Assembly (NCBI GenBank): GCA_030844895.1 | Contig: CM061231.1 | Location: 32,187,149-32,251,148 of the forward strand | Length of the DNA: 64,000 bases | DNA from: Ambrosia x helenae | Lineage: Eukaryota > Streptophyta > Magnoliopsida > Asterales > Asteraceae | Reading direction: 5' to 3' | Part shown: piece after piece, positions 44,020-56,280 of the stretch | Numbering within the stretch: the first letter of the stretch is position 1 | Layout: every line of letters starts with the position of its first letter | Notes under the pieces: model-generated | Databases searched by the model: none | The model's input: the letters and a program-made list of their open reading frames with translations, nothing else | What the model was told of the DNA's origin: nothing | Position numbers and translations under genes: made by a program

Positions 44020-44059
44020 TCGTGGATTATGTTTTGAGGTTTTGGTGTTGTGAAGGAGA

Positions 44060-44220
44060 GGAGTGTGAGGTTATAAAGTGATGTGATTGGTTTTTTGGCT
44101 CAATTTTGTGTGGTTTATGTTGGTTGGGAGAAGAGATTGTTTTGAAGTTGAGGATTGAGTTATCTTTTTTTGTATTGCTAATATTTGTCCACGTGGATAG
44201 TGCAATCTATCCGGTTATCT
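44060..44220 (-). promoter_or_regulatory. Plastocyanin promoter with G-box and I-box-like motifs
   Basis: On the gene strand, going away from the ATG: TTTATAA at about 44071-44077, CCAAT at about 44086-44090, AGATAA at 44160-44165, a perfect G-box CCACGTGG at 44189-44196 and AGATAA at 44215-44220. A G-box next to GATAA motifs is typical of light-regulated photosynthesis genes, which fits plastocyanin. Promoter activity is inferred from the motifs. Confidence 0.65.
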
Positions 44221-44230
44221 GACATGGAGG

Positions 44231-46363
44231 TTTCGAATGGAGGTGTGAATTATTGATATTCAATGTGTATATAGAAAATTATACCCTTCAAAAAAAAAAT
44301 ATAAAGAAAAGTATAAGCGTTTACTGAGTTTTAAAAACGAAAACTAATAACTGTTATAAAATAAACGGCTTCACATTTAAAAAAATAAATAAAACATAAG
44401 CAAAATGATATTGTGATCATTCTAATTATTACCGTTTTCCTAGTAATTTTTGTCAATTTTAATTTTTCTTATTATTGCAAATAGAGTGTAAAGTAACCAA
44501 CTTGTTCTGAGTTGCTAGAGTTCTCAACTCTATATACAAGGTCAGACTTCTAAGACTACGGGGAGTGGAGGGGGAAGAGGGACATGAAGCTTCAAATTTG
44601 TGTTTTGGCGTGAAAATTTTAACACCGGAAATGGCGTTTTCTAGCCTTCTTTTTGCCGAGTCAATCACAAAACCCCATTTGGAGGGGAGGGCACGGATGC
44701 CTTCTTCCACTACAGGTTGTCTAAACGAATTCAAACCTAAACTATTAACACCGAAAAGCCTATTATATACAAAATTTATATTTAACATACACGTACATAT
44801 CTATATGGTTATTACTATTATATATACATAATAATAAATAAATAAATAAATACATAATCATGAATGAAAATTATATAAATAACTTTTAAATAATAAAGAG
44901 CCTGAACAGAGCTAAAATTTGAAAAACCATTCTCAAGCCTAACTTTTTTTTTTTTTTTTTTTTTTTTTAACAAGCAAAGCTCAAACTCAACACGGCTTGC
45001 TTACACCTATGCTTGCAACTCTAAGAAAACCCGTAAGTTTTACAAACCACCTTTAGTTTACACCAATAAGTAGTTGTAATCTATGCCATCAAAACCAGAA
45101 TGCATCACAACGGCGGGCCAAACCGTCATGTTGGCATGGTGTGGACTGCCAACAGGATCTTCATGTATCGGATTGAACCAGCAAGCCGGTTTTGGGTAGG
45201 GAGAAGGAAGTTTCGGTTGGACCCTGCGACTCTAGATGCCTCTGTCCTCCAAATTGGACCTCGTATTCTTTTTGTTCATGGTTGTATACTGAGCTAAAGT
45301 GATTTTGTAGGTTTACATGTTTGCATGATGCTATTTACAAGCTTCAACGATCATGTTGTGGTACTTGTAATGTACTACTGCCTTTGTAGTACAAGTATTG
45401 TAGTACTAATCTTTGTTTTTTTGTTTTTTTTCTTTTATACAATTTCATTTTCCACATGGTGTATATTTTTCACAAATCATTATTTTTATATACAATCAAA
45501 ATTTAAATTGTTTTTCGTATGTTCATAATTATAATTTGTTTTATTAATATATTGTATATCATTTAGCAATTTTGTTATAACTTCATATATAGTAGTAATA
45601 ATTATTATTATTATTCATATATATAAATATAAAGATCAAATACAAAGTGTTTTTCAGTAAGAACTGTGAGTATCAAATGAGGTAAAAAAAAATTATTTTA
45701 TTTTTAAAATTTTTTTTCCCATGTGCTTAAACATACTTTCTAGATGAATAATACAAAAAAAAAATTAAATTTTTTTTTAGTATAATTACGTCATTAAAGT
45801 AAATACATTAGTTTACACTAGAGTAATTATGTAATTACTCTACACGTAATTACTCTACACCAATTTTTGTTTTTTATTTTTTAGTTTTCAATACTATAAT
45901 ACATGTTTAATAATATGAGAAAAAAATTTCGAAAAAAAAATAAAAAAAAAATATCCTCCCTTTATTCTCAAAGTTCTTACCAAAAAACACTTTGTACAGG
46001 ATCTTTTCTCTACTTATTAAATATTTTTAAAATTATGGTTTTTCATGTTGTCAAAGAGTCTCAAGTAGACAGTTTAGGTTTATGCTCTACTCCGGATAAA
46101 GATCCGCTATATTTAAGTGGTAGGTTTATTCAGCTTCGTAAGCCTAGTCGAAGTCAACAAGTAAAGTTGAGGCTTAAGCTCGTTTATTAAAGAGCCCCGA
46201 CATTGATACTAGCTATTAAGCATGGTTCTATTTGATGTTTTTAACGAGCCGATATCAAACTGGCTTGTAAATGATTTAAGAAATTATTTACAAGTACAGT
46301 AAGAACATAGATTATAGGTACAATAAACAGAATATACAAATACATATGGACATAATATAAACC
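44231..46363. other. Intergenic stretch with no supported gene
   Basis: A poly(T) run of about 27 lies at 44943-44969. A slightly GC-richer block (about 44550-44720) and another (45090-45300) hold short open frames with no recognised domain. They may be transposon or captured-gene fragments. The rest is AT-rich. Confidence 0.4.
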
Positions 46364-49300
46364 TCACAAAAGGGGAAAGAGGTTATCATTTTCATCATCC
46401 ATGTCAAGATACTTGAATTCAAGGGTGGCAGCATTACCATTTGGATCCTGATAATTAAAGGACTGATTCACATAGCACTTCATTTCATGAAATAGATTCA
46501 AATTATCCACAAGCTTGTGAAACACATTACATCCACAACACTGCACCAATCCAATCAAGCACACATATCATCAGCATTTGCACAATACTTACTAATAATA
46601 ACCACATAACCATCCATGTTCAATACAAACCAGTCTTAAGTAGAAAACCACAAAATGCACTTGTATGTACTTCTTGACATATAGTCGCGTATAACAGAAA
46701 TCAGAAAGAGAGCGGAGTAAGCGCTCACATAACTGTTGGTTTAGGCCCCAAGTTATACATAATCTCACACTATACAATAAACTCATGTATGTATGTATGT
46801 GAAGATAGTTTGCAAAAGAAAAAAGGCTTCTTTCTATATTCGAATTGAAAGATGGGGGTACTTTATTCAACAATAACAAGCCTTAAATAGGCACATTCCA
46901 ACATACACAATGGAAATAATCAAAGCTAAAAAGCTGCAACTACTCCCTAATACCCGGACAAAACAAAACTCATTCAAAACAACCTAACCTACATACTAAT
47001 TTAAAGTCCATGCACCAACGTACATATTGACTTATTATTCAAACTAGATTTACTTTATTAAATAAATAAATAAACTACTAAATATAACCAGTCTGACCCA
47101 TAGCACAAAACTCGAACCCGTCGACCCGTAAGCTATTGAACCGTGACCCGCGACCCATGATTGGTAAACGAAGCGATTAACCCAACAATAACTGCCTTAC
47201 ATATCATAGTTTTCTACTTAAAATTAGTTCTACACATCTCAAGTTTAGCGCATAAGCCATAGGTTAATATTTATAATCTTCATTTTTTCAGTTTCACCGT
47301 TAAAAAGTACAAAGTGTTTATACTTTAGACACATCTAATTAGCTCGACAATGTCCAAATGTAGTCATGTTTAACACATTAAGCATTATGCCTTTCAAAGA
47401 GAATAATTAACAATGAATAAATAACAAGCAAATAGAGCATCTACCAAAATGAAATAGTTTTACAAAATGATGAGTCAGTGTGACGATAGGTGACGTGTAC
47501 ACTAAAATGACAAATAAGCTGTTACGCCGATAATCTTTCTAAAATCAGCTAAAATTGACTCGGTAGAGCAGGTCACATGTAACTAGTAAGAATTGAAACT
47601 CGGTTACTAACACCAGTAGTTAAACACTTAAACATAAGTCGGTTTCTATACCTACGGTAATTAAACATACGTTAGCTTCTATACCTAATTTAAAGTAAGT
47701 TCCTATAAAATTTGTTTTCCTATTTTGTGAACTTTTCTAGAACAAATAAAGATTGACGAATAATTTATAACAATAAAAATCTATCGAAGATAAATAGTTG
47801 TAAAAAACATGAGTACCTGAACGAAGACGGTACCATCGGTGTATGCATGTGGATTAATAGCCCGTGTTGTTCTTTGACCACATACATTACAGGTAAATGC
47901 AACACGCATACGACGCCGTGGAGATTTGGTAAAAAGAGACCATGGGAAGGTGGAGATCTTGTGTGTACTGGATTCCTCACCATCACCACCGCCACCTACA
48001 GGCACTGGTGGCCCTTCCATACCAGACCCAGTTGTCCAACCCCTAACATTTGCTGCACTAAGAACTAATCCCATGGCACAATCCTAAAAAAAAGAACAAC
48101 TAGCATGAATCAAACCTCTTGATTGAAGAACCCCAATTATCACTATCAAAGAATTTGTTACCCTGAAATGTAACCTACTTACACCTTTTTGGCATTTTAT
48201 GTAATAAATTTTATTTTTTTTCCAATTATATGCAACATACTTTCAGTTTTTTTACCATTGCATGCAAGTAGCCTTGGATAGCAAGTGAAATGATGACTCG
48301 AAACATGGCGCTGCTACATCACCATTTTACTTGCCATCAAGGCTATGTGAAAACATGGTAAAGAAACTAAGTACATACAATGCTAAATAACAAGTTTTCT
48401 TACATACAATTGACGTAAATGTAAAAGTAAGTAACATTTTGGTGTAATTGACCCTAATTACGATAAGATAATCTGCTGACAAAACGAGTTACAGAGACTA
48501 GTGTTCAGGTCATCAGGTGTGCTTTTGTTGTTTGAAATTGTAAACAAGATAATTACCTGTTTTAGCGTTTGGCAAATTCTCATTATTTACATAATTATTA
48601 GATAAAAATGGTCAAATAATCATTACCGAAAAAAATAAAGGTAGAAAAGTTTGTGAAATGAAATAAATGGCGTTTAAAATTAGGGCAAAAGACAGGTATA
48701 TAAGTAATTTTATCCTACTCGAAGCAGAATATTTAATCCAAACGTTAATAATTGACTTTATGTAACAGTATCTACATAATTGGTTCCAAAAGGCACATCC
48801 AAACACCCATCAATGAAATGAGGGTGTGTTTCGGATTGCTTATTAAAACTTATGCTTTTCACAATAAGTAGAAGCAAATAATCAGTTCTAACAAAAAAGC
48901 AATGAAACAGATAGAGGGTGTTTGGGATTGAGTTTCAAAACAACTTATTGACTTATTGGCTTTTCCAAAAAGCCAATAAGTCAATAAGCTGTTTGTGTAA
49001 CCCAAAAACACTTTCTGCTTTGACTTTTGGCTTTTAGCTTTTAAGGGTGGAAAAGTTGTTTTTGAGAAGTTAGAAATCCTGGCTTTCGGCTTTTGGCTTT
49101 TGACTTTTGGAAAAAAATTACAAATCTACCACTCATACAACCAATATTCACAATAAGTTAAGCGAAACATTTAAAAAAAACAACAATTTATTGACTTTTT
49201 GACGTTTCTCATCCCAAAAGCTAATCCAAACACTTTTTTTAAAACTCCTTTTCAAAAGGTCATAACATAAGCACTTCTGACTAAAAACACTTTTACATTT

Positions 49301-50502
49301 CCAAACTTAGTCCCAAACACCCTCATAAAAAGTAAAATACCAACTAATTCATCCTCATATTCATCAAAAACATAAAAAATACACAATAAAAAGGTATGGA
49401 ATGTTTGAAATTGGCACAAAAAGTCTAAAACATAAAGACAACATCCAAACCCCATGAGGCACAGATTTCCTTAACGAACGCCTCAGCTGTATGAGCAGGG
49501 CCGGCTCAACGCTCTAAGAGGCCTAAAGCGAACTCTAAATGTGGGGCCTTTCTACTTTTTAACTGATATTTTTTATTGCTTTAAATCAAGTATATAGTGT
49601 GATAAACTTATATAATATACTTGATGTTTTGTAAAAGAAATTAGATTATGTTATTATTATATGTATACTTATGTTTTGTAAAGAAACTGCCTTTCATCTT
49701 ATTTGAAATCCCAAAAATATTAATCATTCTCATCCAATTTTCGGTAATCATTACATATGAATTTGAAATCCCCAAAAATATTAAAGCCTTTAACTTCTGT
49801 AAACCAACTACTAAAAATTATATCTAAATGTTTTTTTTTGAAATTGGAGGCCCATAGAAGATTGGTGGCCTAAGGCAAATGCTTTAATTGCCTTGCACTT
49901 AAGCCGGCTTTGTGTATGAGGCGCACATACAATAAAAACCTCTGAGGCGACGCCACAGACTCGTTTTCATAGAAAATCGCCATGAGGCACGCGCCTCAGC
50001 AATTTTTTTAAACCATGCCTAAGCCAAGCAAGTTTCAACTTGCGCTCGAATTTAACCAAGCCAGCTTCGATTGGGTCGTTTTTCTCAATGAGCTGAAACT
50101 TGAGCTCAAAACACACCCTTATAATACCAAACAAATAGTTACAGCAAAGCAAAGCAATTACATAAATTTAGAAAGTAGACAATAATATTACGTTTAAAAA
50201 AGGAAATTGTATAAAAGATGGATCGATCGATCACCTTAGAGAAAGTTTGATTGGTGGAAATGTCTGATCGGAGAACAAATTCCTTGTCTTCATCTGCAAT
50301 CAGAAACAAAAATGTTAATAATACCCTTGAAATACAAGGATCTACAAACAAACAAACAAAATTTGAACAAGTGTAATATTACTCTTGGAGGATATCTGGA
50401 ACCGGTAACGTCTACTCTTTTGGAGATTTCATGTTTTGATTTTGGAGACAAAATTGAGAGAGATGATGGAAATGAAACCGATGAAGCAATTGTTTCCATC
50501 AT
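46364..50502 (-). CDS. DNL-type zinc-finger protein (Zim17/Tim15/HEP family), organellar
   Basis: Four exons join in frame to 200 residues: 50403-50502, 50235-50293, 47817-48083 and 46364-46540. The N-terminus (MMETIASSVSFPSSLSILSP) is Ser-rich, without early acidic residues, like a plastid or mitochondrial transit peptide. The zinc domain has CNVC at about 118-121 and CCGC at about 143-146, with the signature DNL at 154-156. The arrangement CNVCGQRTTRAINPHAYTDG, then FHKLVDNLN, is diagnostic. The family assists organellar Hsp70, keeping it soluble. The acidic C-terminus DMDDENDNLFPLL is clean. The exon 1 donor is the least certain (GT at 50402, chosen to keep frame). Intron 2 (50234 back to 48084) contains a hAT-type element and a MITE. 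It is probably functional. Confidence 0.9.
48914..49324. mobile_element. hAT-like MITE in intron 2 of the DNL gene
   Basis: Ends GAGGGTGTTTGGGATTGAG and, in reverse complement, GAGGGTGTTTGGGACTAAG. The interior has AGCTTTTGGCTTTT-type repeats and no gene. A similar GAGGGTGTGTTTCGG fragment at 48820 suggests an earlier copy next to it. Confidence 0.75.
49496..49912. mobile_element. hAT-type element in intron 2 of the DNL gene, 8-bp duplication
   Basis: Ends CAGGGCCGGCTCAA and, in reverse complement, CAAAGCCGGCTTAA. The target TGTATGAG is duplicated exactly at 49488-49495 and 49913-49920. It is 417 bp and non-coding. CAGGG-type termini with 8-bp duplications define hAT elements. Confidence 0.9.
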
Positions 50503-50567
50503 TTATATTTATATAATAATAATAATAATAATTACTGATGATTTACAGATTCAAACATCAAATTATT

Positions 50568-50568
<1 letters not shown>

Positions 50569-50605
<37 letters not shown>
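50569..50605. repeat. Poly(T) run, 37 bp
   Basis: An uninterrupted T tract just upstream of the DNL gene start. Confidence 0.95.
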
Positions 50606-50606
<1 letters not shown>

Positions 50607-50717
50607 TACTCAGAACAGATTTGGGAGAAAATAGTGGTTAGGGTTATTATTTGTGTGAAAGTGTTTGTAACAGATTTGGGAGAAATAGTGGTTACGGCTT
50701 TGCGCATATAATACATA

Positions 50718-50760
50718 TTAGTAGAGTGCCCGTGTGATACAGCGGGGAGCATAAACACTT
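50718..50760 (-). mobile_element. Helitron 3' terminus, minus orientation
   Basis: On the minus strand, CCCCGCTGTATCACACGGGC, a short spacer, then CTAA at 50718-50721 followed by host T. This resembles the ends at 11293 and 23631. The 5' end was not found; the downstream sequence is interrupted by Harbinger, hAT and LTR insertions. Confidence 0.55.
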
Positions 50761-51208
50761 CTAAAGGTGTGTGTGATTCGGTTCAGTTTGATTATTAGAC
50801 TATATGGTGTGCCCCCCCATTCCCCCAACTCCCCCAACTGCCACATCAGCGCCATGTCATTTCCCCTATTTTCTCCCCCAAACTTTGGAAATGGTTTCCC
50901 CCAACTCCCCCATTCCCCTTCCTTTTTTTATTCTTTTTCCTTTTTATTTAATTATATAATTTATATTTCATAATTATTTTTTTATTAAAATAAAATTAAA
51001 AAAAAAACCGTAAATAATAAAAAAAACGTAACTAATAAAAAAAACCGAAATTTCATAAAATTAAAAAACATACAAACTAAAGTCACAAAATAATAAAAAT
51101 TACAAACTAAAGTTCATTAAAAAAAAACTAGAAAAAACTACTCGTCATTGTCGTCGACACGAAAATTATTCCAAATGTGATCAACGAGATCCGAAACAAG
51201 GTTTCCAT

Positions 51209-52513
51209 TCATAGTGGCATCGTGTAACGCCACGTGTTTGATTCTTGTTGTCCCTCGTCAACTGGCTCGAGCACTTCTTCAATCTCATTCGGATCGTAAA
51301 CGCATATCGCACGACCTTCGTCTTCAATTATCATGTTATGAAGTATCAAACACGCGTACATAATGTATCTCAATCTTTGTGGATGGAATGCACGTGCTGG
51401 TCGTTCTATTATATGCCACTTCGCCTTGATCACACCATATAATCGTTCGACGTCTTTCCTTGCTGCTTCTTGACACTTCGCAAACTTTTTCCTTTTGTCA
51501 TCTGAAGAATTCAATATTGTCTTCACAATAGACGCCCAGCTTGGGTATATGCCGTCACATAAATAATACCCATGCTTATATTTTACGCCATTGAGCCAAA
51601 AAGAATCATCAGGGCCGGTGCCTCTAATCATGGGGTCAAAAATATGAGATCTTGCGAGAACATTTAAGTCGTTACACGAACCTGCAACGCCAAAAAAAGC
51701 ATGCCAAATCCAAAGATCTTGTGAGCAAGCGGTTTCAAGAATAAGTGATGGTTCTCCTACGTCACCCGAGTAAATTGACCTTTCCATGCGGTGGGGCAAT
51801 TACGCCATGGCCAATGCGTACAATCAAGACTTCCTAGCATGCCAGGAAAGCCGTGTTTCTCTGCATGGTGCGCGTAGAGCTTTTCGATGTCGCTTTTTCT
51901 TGGCGTACGCATATAAACCTTGCTATATAACTTCACAACATCTTCGCAAAACTGGTACAAACATTCCCGACTCATTCTATCAGACATCCTTAAATACTCA
52001 TCCCATGAATCACTCGCAGTGCCGTATGCTAATTGACGAATTGCAGACGTGCATTTCTGTAGGGTCGTAAAACCCCGTTTCCCTCTACCATCGTATCGTA
52101 GTGTAAAAAATTCATCATAATTAGCTAAATCATCGGCAATTCGTTCGAACAATCTTCTACTCATTCGGAAACGACGTTTAAACTGTTCGTCCGTGTAAAC
52201 ACAGTTTTCGTCAAAATAATCGGCCACCAAACGTTCGTGTGCACCTTTAAAAAAAAATAAAACATATTAACAAAAAATATAAAACATATCAACAAAAAAA
52301 ATAAAACATTTTAACAAAAAAAATAAAACATTTTAACAAAAAAAATAAAAACATACCCTCACGATCTCTATCAAGCGCCGCGCTCCGTGTCAATGGTACC
52401 GAAGACGCTTCACTATCGCTTTCGTCTTCCAACTCGGCTATAATTTTTGCCGTTTCCATCATTGCGCCAACGTAAAAGTTTATCACATTTTGTTCCTCCT
52501 CCGACGAACTCAT
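51209..52513 (-). pseudogene. PIF/Harbinger transposase (DDE_Tnp_4 type), frameshifted
   Basis: Exon 1 (52357-52513) encodes an acidic MSSSEEEQNVINFY start. The intron ends before 52244. Exon 2 carries the nuclease domain: MSRRLFERIADDL, then SLDCTHWPWRNCP (first catalytic Asp), GSCNDLNVL (second Asp) and ERLYGVIKAKW (Glu), ending near 51209. A single-base deletion near 51767 moves the frame between GQFTR and GDVGEP, splitting the protein between the first and second catalytic residues. All DDE residues survive, so decay is recent. The enzyme cuts the element's inverted ends in the nucleus. This copy should yield only fragments. Confidence 0.92.
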
Positions 52514-52780
52514 GGTAACAAATTGAATTTTTATAAATTTTGTGGAGATGGAAAATTATAGTTGTGGGTATGGTTGTGTTGATGGAAGGTTTTATTTTTT
52601 TGTTAAATTGTGTTTAGATTGAAGGTTTATATATATAGGTAAAAGGTTTAATTTTTTTTTTTTTTTAATTTCAAACGGCTATATGCCATGGACCCCACAA
52701 CCCAACGTTCAAAAAATATCAACCAATCAGGTCCCTCGGTTCAAACGGGCAAATTCCCCCGTTTACCCCGAAAAAATTAC

Positions 52781-52795
52781 GGGGGGGGGGGGGGG
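52781..52795 (+). repeat. Poly(G) run, 15 bp
   Basis: An uninterrupted G run inside the right end of the Harbinger element, near further G-rich blocks. It has G-quadruplex potential. Confidence 0.9.
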
Positions 52796-53508
52796 CGGTG
52801 TTCCCGATCGGGGCTCCTGCCACCTCACCTCCCCGATTTCATTCCCTGATGGCACACCAAATAGTCTTAGCTTCAACCGAAACTAATTAAAATCAAAGTC
52901 ATCAATTAATCAATCTTATTAAACAATCGTTTCCTTGGTTCGGTTAGTATTGTTAGATTATCGGTTTTTAGTCTTGTTTAGTTAATTTGCTGAATAACAA
53001 AAACCAAACTTTGGTTAATTTGTTTTTGCCCATAAGTACATTAAACGGATGTATAAATACATGAAATAGAGGTATAAATAGGCCTGTAAATGAACCGAAT
53101 GTTCATGAATTGCTCGTGAACTTGTTCGGCGGGAAGTTCGTCTAGGTCGTTTATTTAATAAACGAACAAACACGAAGAAAAAAATTTGTTCATCTAGTGA
53201 AATGAACGAACATGAACAAACGTTGTGTTCGTTCATTTATGTTTGTGAACGTTCGTTTAAGTTTATTAATTACATACGTAGTTATATTTACATAAATATA
53301 AACATAAATTGGGCTTTAGATACTTGTATAAATATATAAACAGTTAGTAATTGGATTTTTTTGTAATACAAAATCGTTCACATTTATTATGTTCGTGAAC
53401 GTCCGTTTATATTCGTTCATGAACTTTTCGTTTAGGTTTTAAACGAACGAACATAAACATAATAAATTTCTTAATGAACGAACATGAACACAAAAATGTG
53501 TTTGATAA

Positions 53509-56031
53509 TGTAACGACCCTGGCTGACGTGGCCGGGCCGTCGGATCGGGTGATCGGAGCTACGCAGCGGAATTCGGATAATAACAGTCTTTAGTCTTTTC
53601 AGGATCCACGTCATCATATCTGTTGGGTTACCTGAACACATGTCAAAAATAGTTTCTGTCAACATAAAGTTGGTGAGGTCGTGTATTTTATAAAGTGAAT
53701 GGCCAGTTCATTTATTGATAATTCTTTTATATAAAACATTCTTTTATAAATTCTTTTATAAACATTCTTTTATAAACATGCTTTACATTTGTAATTCTGA
53801 AGGGGAAAATATATTCTATATAGCCAACTCTATTATACATCCATTCAATCATATCCCAATTCTATCATATGTGCCATTCCTATTGGTACCACTCTGATTG
53901 TGATAAATACTTGTATCGACTGGTTCCTGCCCTCTAGTTGGTGCAAGAAAGGAAATGGCGGATACCGTCCAGTACTGTCCTCGTTGTTTCTATGTCCCCG
54001 TCATACTTCTTTTAATAATCATTTTATGTAAAGCAATTCTGGTTTTAATAAATGACATGTATTCCCCCAAAAACACTTAATAAAACAGTAAAAGTGGGGA
54101 GTTCACGATACTCACCGATTTGCTTATAATCTTCTGCTAATCTTCTTATTACAATTATATGTTCTATATATATGGATACGTTTTACGCGTAAGACTTGTT
54201 AGATCGTAATACTTAGGATATATATCATATATACAATTTATATATATATAGAATCTGATATATATTAGATAGTCCTAAACTCGGGGTTTGGTCTTCCTAG
54301 GCAAAAAGAAATAAAGCTGGCCATTACAGCTTGGCACGCGAACCTAAAAGAACTCTAGACACTTCTAAACCCGAGTCTAGTATATCGTTTTATATATCGA
54401 ATCTTGTATATATAAACATATATATTTTATATATGTTCATTATTCTCTTATTATTATTATCAAGTCCGTACGTTATTTCGTATTATATATATAATTCTTA
54501 TAATTATAATAATCCTCATCTAGTCCTTGGAACGGGTTCTATTCCGGGTGTTGACCGAGTCACTGAGTCGACTCGGTACGACTCTATTTCTCGATACGGT
54601 TAATGGTACCTCGCAATCAACATGATTATATATTAATAACTTATCATTAATCAAATCATATTAACCAATTAACCAAATGGAGATATTCTTACCCAATTAA
54701 TAACCGGACACTCTCCGAGTTATTATCGGAATATGATCGGAAGTTGACCGGGACTCATGTAAGACCGGTTATTGGACCCGTCATCCGTATTGGCACCTAT
54801 AACAACAATCACCAAGATAGGTTAATAATCAAGGGATTATACCCAATACTTCAATGATAATTGTATCCTTTAACCAAATAATCTACAACTTATATACGGA
54901 TAGAAATATAACCGGACTGATTATAATAACCGGGAACCGGCTAATGGTTATAAAAGGCTCATGACAGTCACCGTAACTTGGTGACTGTCCGGTCAAGGCA
55001 GTAGAGACACGACCCAGAGGCGGCCCCATAGTTCCCAGCAGAAACAGAGTAACAAGAGGGTTTAATGGTCCGGTTTATATAGTCCTCGAAGACATGTCAG
55101 AATAGAAGCATCGGGTAAAACCTGATGACAATACTCAACCGGTTAACTACCGGGTTATCGGAATTTATCATCAAAAGGTTAGGTTTGATAATTATAAGGG
55201 TAACAGTGGTTTTCATAAACAAAGGAGAACCTCGATAATTATAACCGGAAATGGAGTCGGGGTCACTGTTAACCCGTAACAGAAAGAAGAAAATATGGTG
55301 GTGTTCACCGGTGGTTAGTATAGGCCAGAAGAGAAGTTATCTTACCGGAGAAGAAAGGTTACCCGGTCACCGGAGAGGGTGACCGGTTGCTGTTGCCGCT
55401 GCTCTTACACACCTCCGTGTGTGTGTTCCTGAAATATACATAGAGAAAAGAGGTCGCTGGAGAGAAGGATGATGATGACCGGAAAAAGGACTACGGCAGG
55501 GGTGACCGGAGAAAGAAGACAGCGGCAGGGGTGATGGAAGCACGGAGGCAGCGGCGCTGCCATGGCTATCCAGCCCTTGCTGCGTCCGTTGTAAACTGAA
55601 GAGAGCCGGCGGCGGCGGTGGTTCCGGCGGCCGGAGGGGAGGATGGTCCGGTTGGCTTTTCTGGTCAAAGGATTTAGAATCACACTCTTTGTGTGTGTGT
55701 GCTAGATATACAGAGAGAGAGTTACGAGAGATGTAAAAGAAGGGTGGTTTATATAGGGAAATTAAAATAGAGGGTGTTTGGCCACGGGGATAATTACTGA
55801 AACGCGGGTATTCGGCATTGAGTATAAAAGTTCAATAAAAACATTTGGCGGCGTTTTAATTAACAGGTAACGAGCGTTTAACCGGGATAATAATTCTCCA
55901 ATAATTATTATTTCTATACTCGGTTGAAACGGTTAGCCGCGAGATTCGAACTGGAATATTTTATTCCCTAATCGGGTGGTTGGGTCCGACCCGACCCGTT
56001 TAGGAGACCCGTAACACATCGGGGTGTTACA
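53509..56031 (-). repeat. 3' LTR (plus-strand left copy)
   Basis: Plus-strand ends TGTAACGACCC and GGGTGTTACA. On the element strand a TATA-like TATATAAACC (plus-strand 55746-55758) lies ahead of a CT-rich leader, giving a plausible LTR promoter. Frames of 92 and 90 codons (55405-55683 and 54331-54603) are repeated in the other LTR simply because the LTRs are copies; neither has a recognised domain. Confidence 0.95.
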
Positions 56032-56045
56032 ATTCTCCTCCCCTT
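56032..56045 (-). other. Polypurine tract of the LARD-like element
   Basis: AAGGGGAGGAGAAT on the element strand, directly before its 3' LTR. Confidence 0.9.
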
Positions 56046-56280
56046 AGGAAATTTCGTCCCTGAAATTTGAGTGATCTTGTCCTTTACACCCTTAATCTAT
56101 AAGGATGTTACAATTAGAACCAAGATACTTGTCAATGAGACATGATCAGTTTCGTGGGTTGTGGTTAACTTGATTTAATATCAATCCAAAACTACAACTT
56201 ATTAGAAACGTCAATCCGTAGGACTACATCTTGATCAGATTTCTAATTCGTTTTAACCTTTCTTGCTATAGTCATATTAC

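Larger units (their letters stand above)
50798..52866 (-). mobile_element. PIF/Harbinger DNA transposon
   Basis: Inverted ends GACTATATGGTGTGCC (left) and GACTATTTGGTGTGCC (right, reverse complement) are flanked by the 3-bp target duplication TTA at 50795-50797 and 52867-52869. This is the PIF/Harbinger signature. It is 2,069 bp and contains one transposase gene (minus strand) and no Myb/SANT ORF, so two-gene function is lost. A run of 15 G (52781-52795) and a CCCCC-rich left end give it unusual composition. Confidence 0.92.

Noticed and set aside
43697..44053. 118-codon Ala-rich plus-strand frame over plastocyanin
   Set aside because: Antisense shadow of the real gene; its resemblance to the real protein around the palindrome arises because the palindrome reads the same on both strands.
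44459..44788. 109-codon minus-strand frame and overlapping 88-codon plus-strand frame
   Set aside because: No recognised domain on either strand and no gene signals; may be a transposon fragment but I cannot support it.
54331..55683. 90- and 92-codon frames present twice (also 61023-61295 and 62097-62375)
   Set aside because: Their duplication only reflects identical LTRs; no domain, no ATG for the 92-codon frame (it starts at GTG), so not evidence of a conserved gene.
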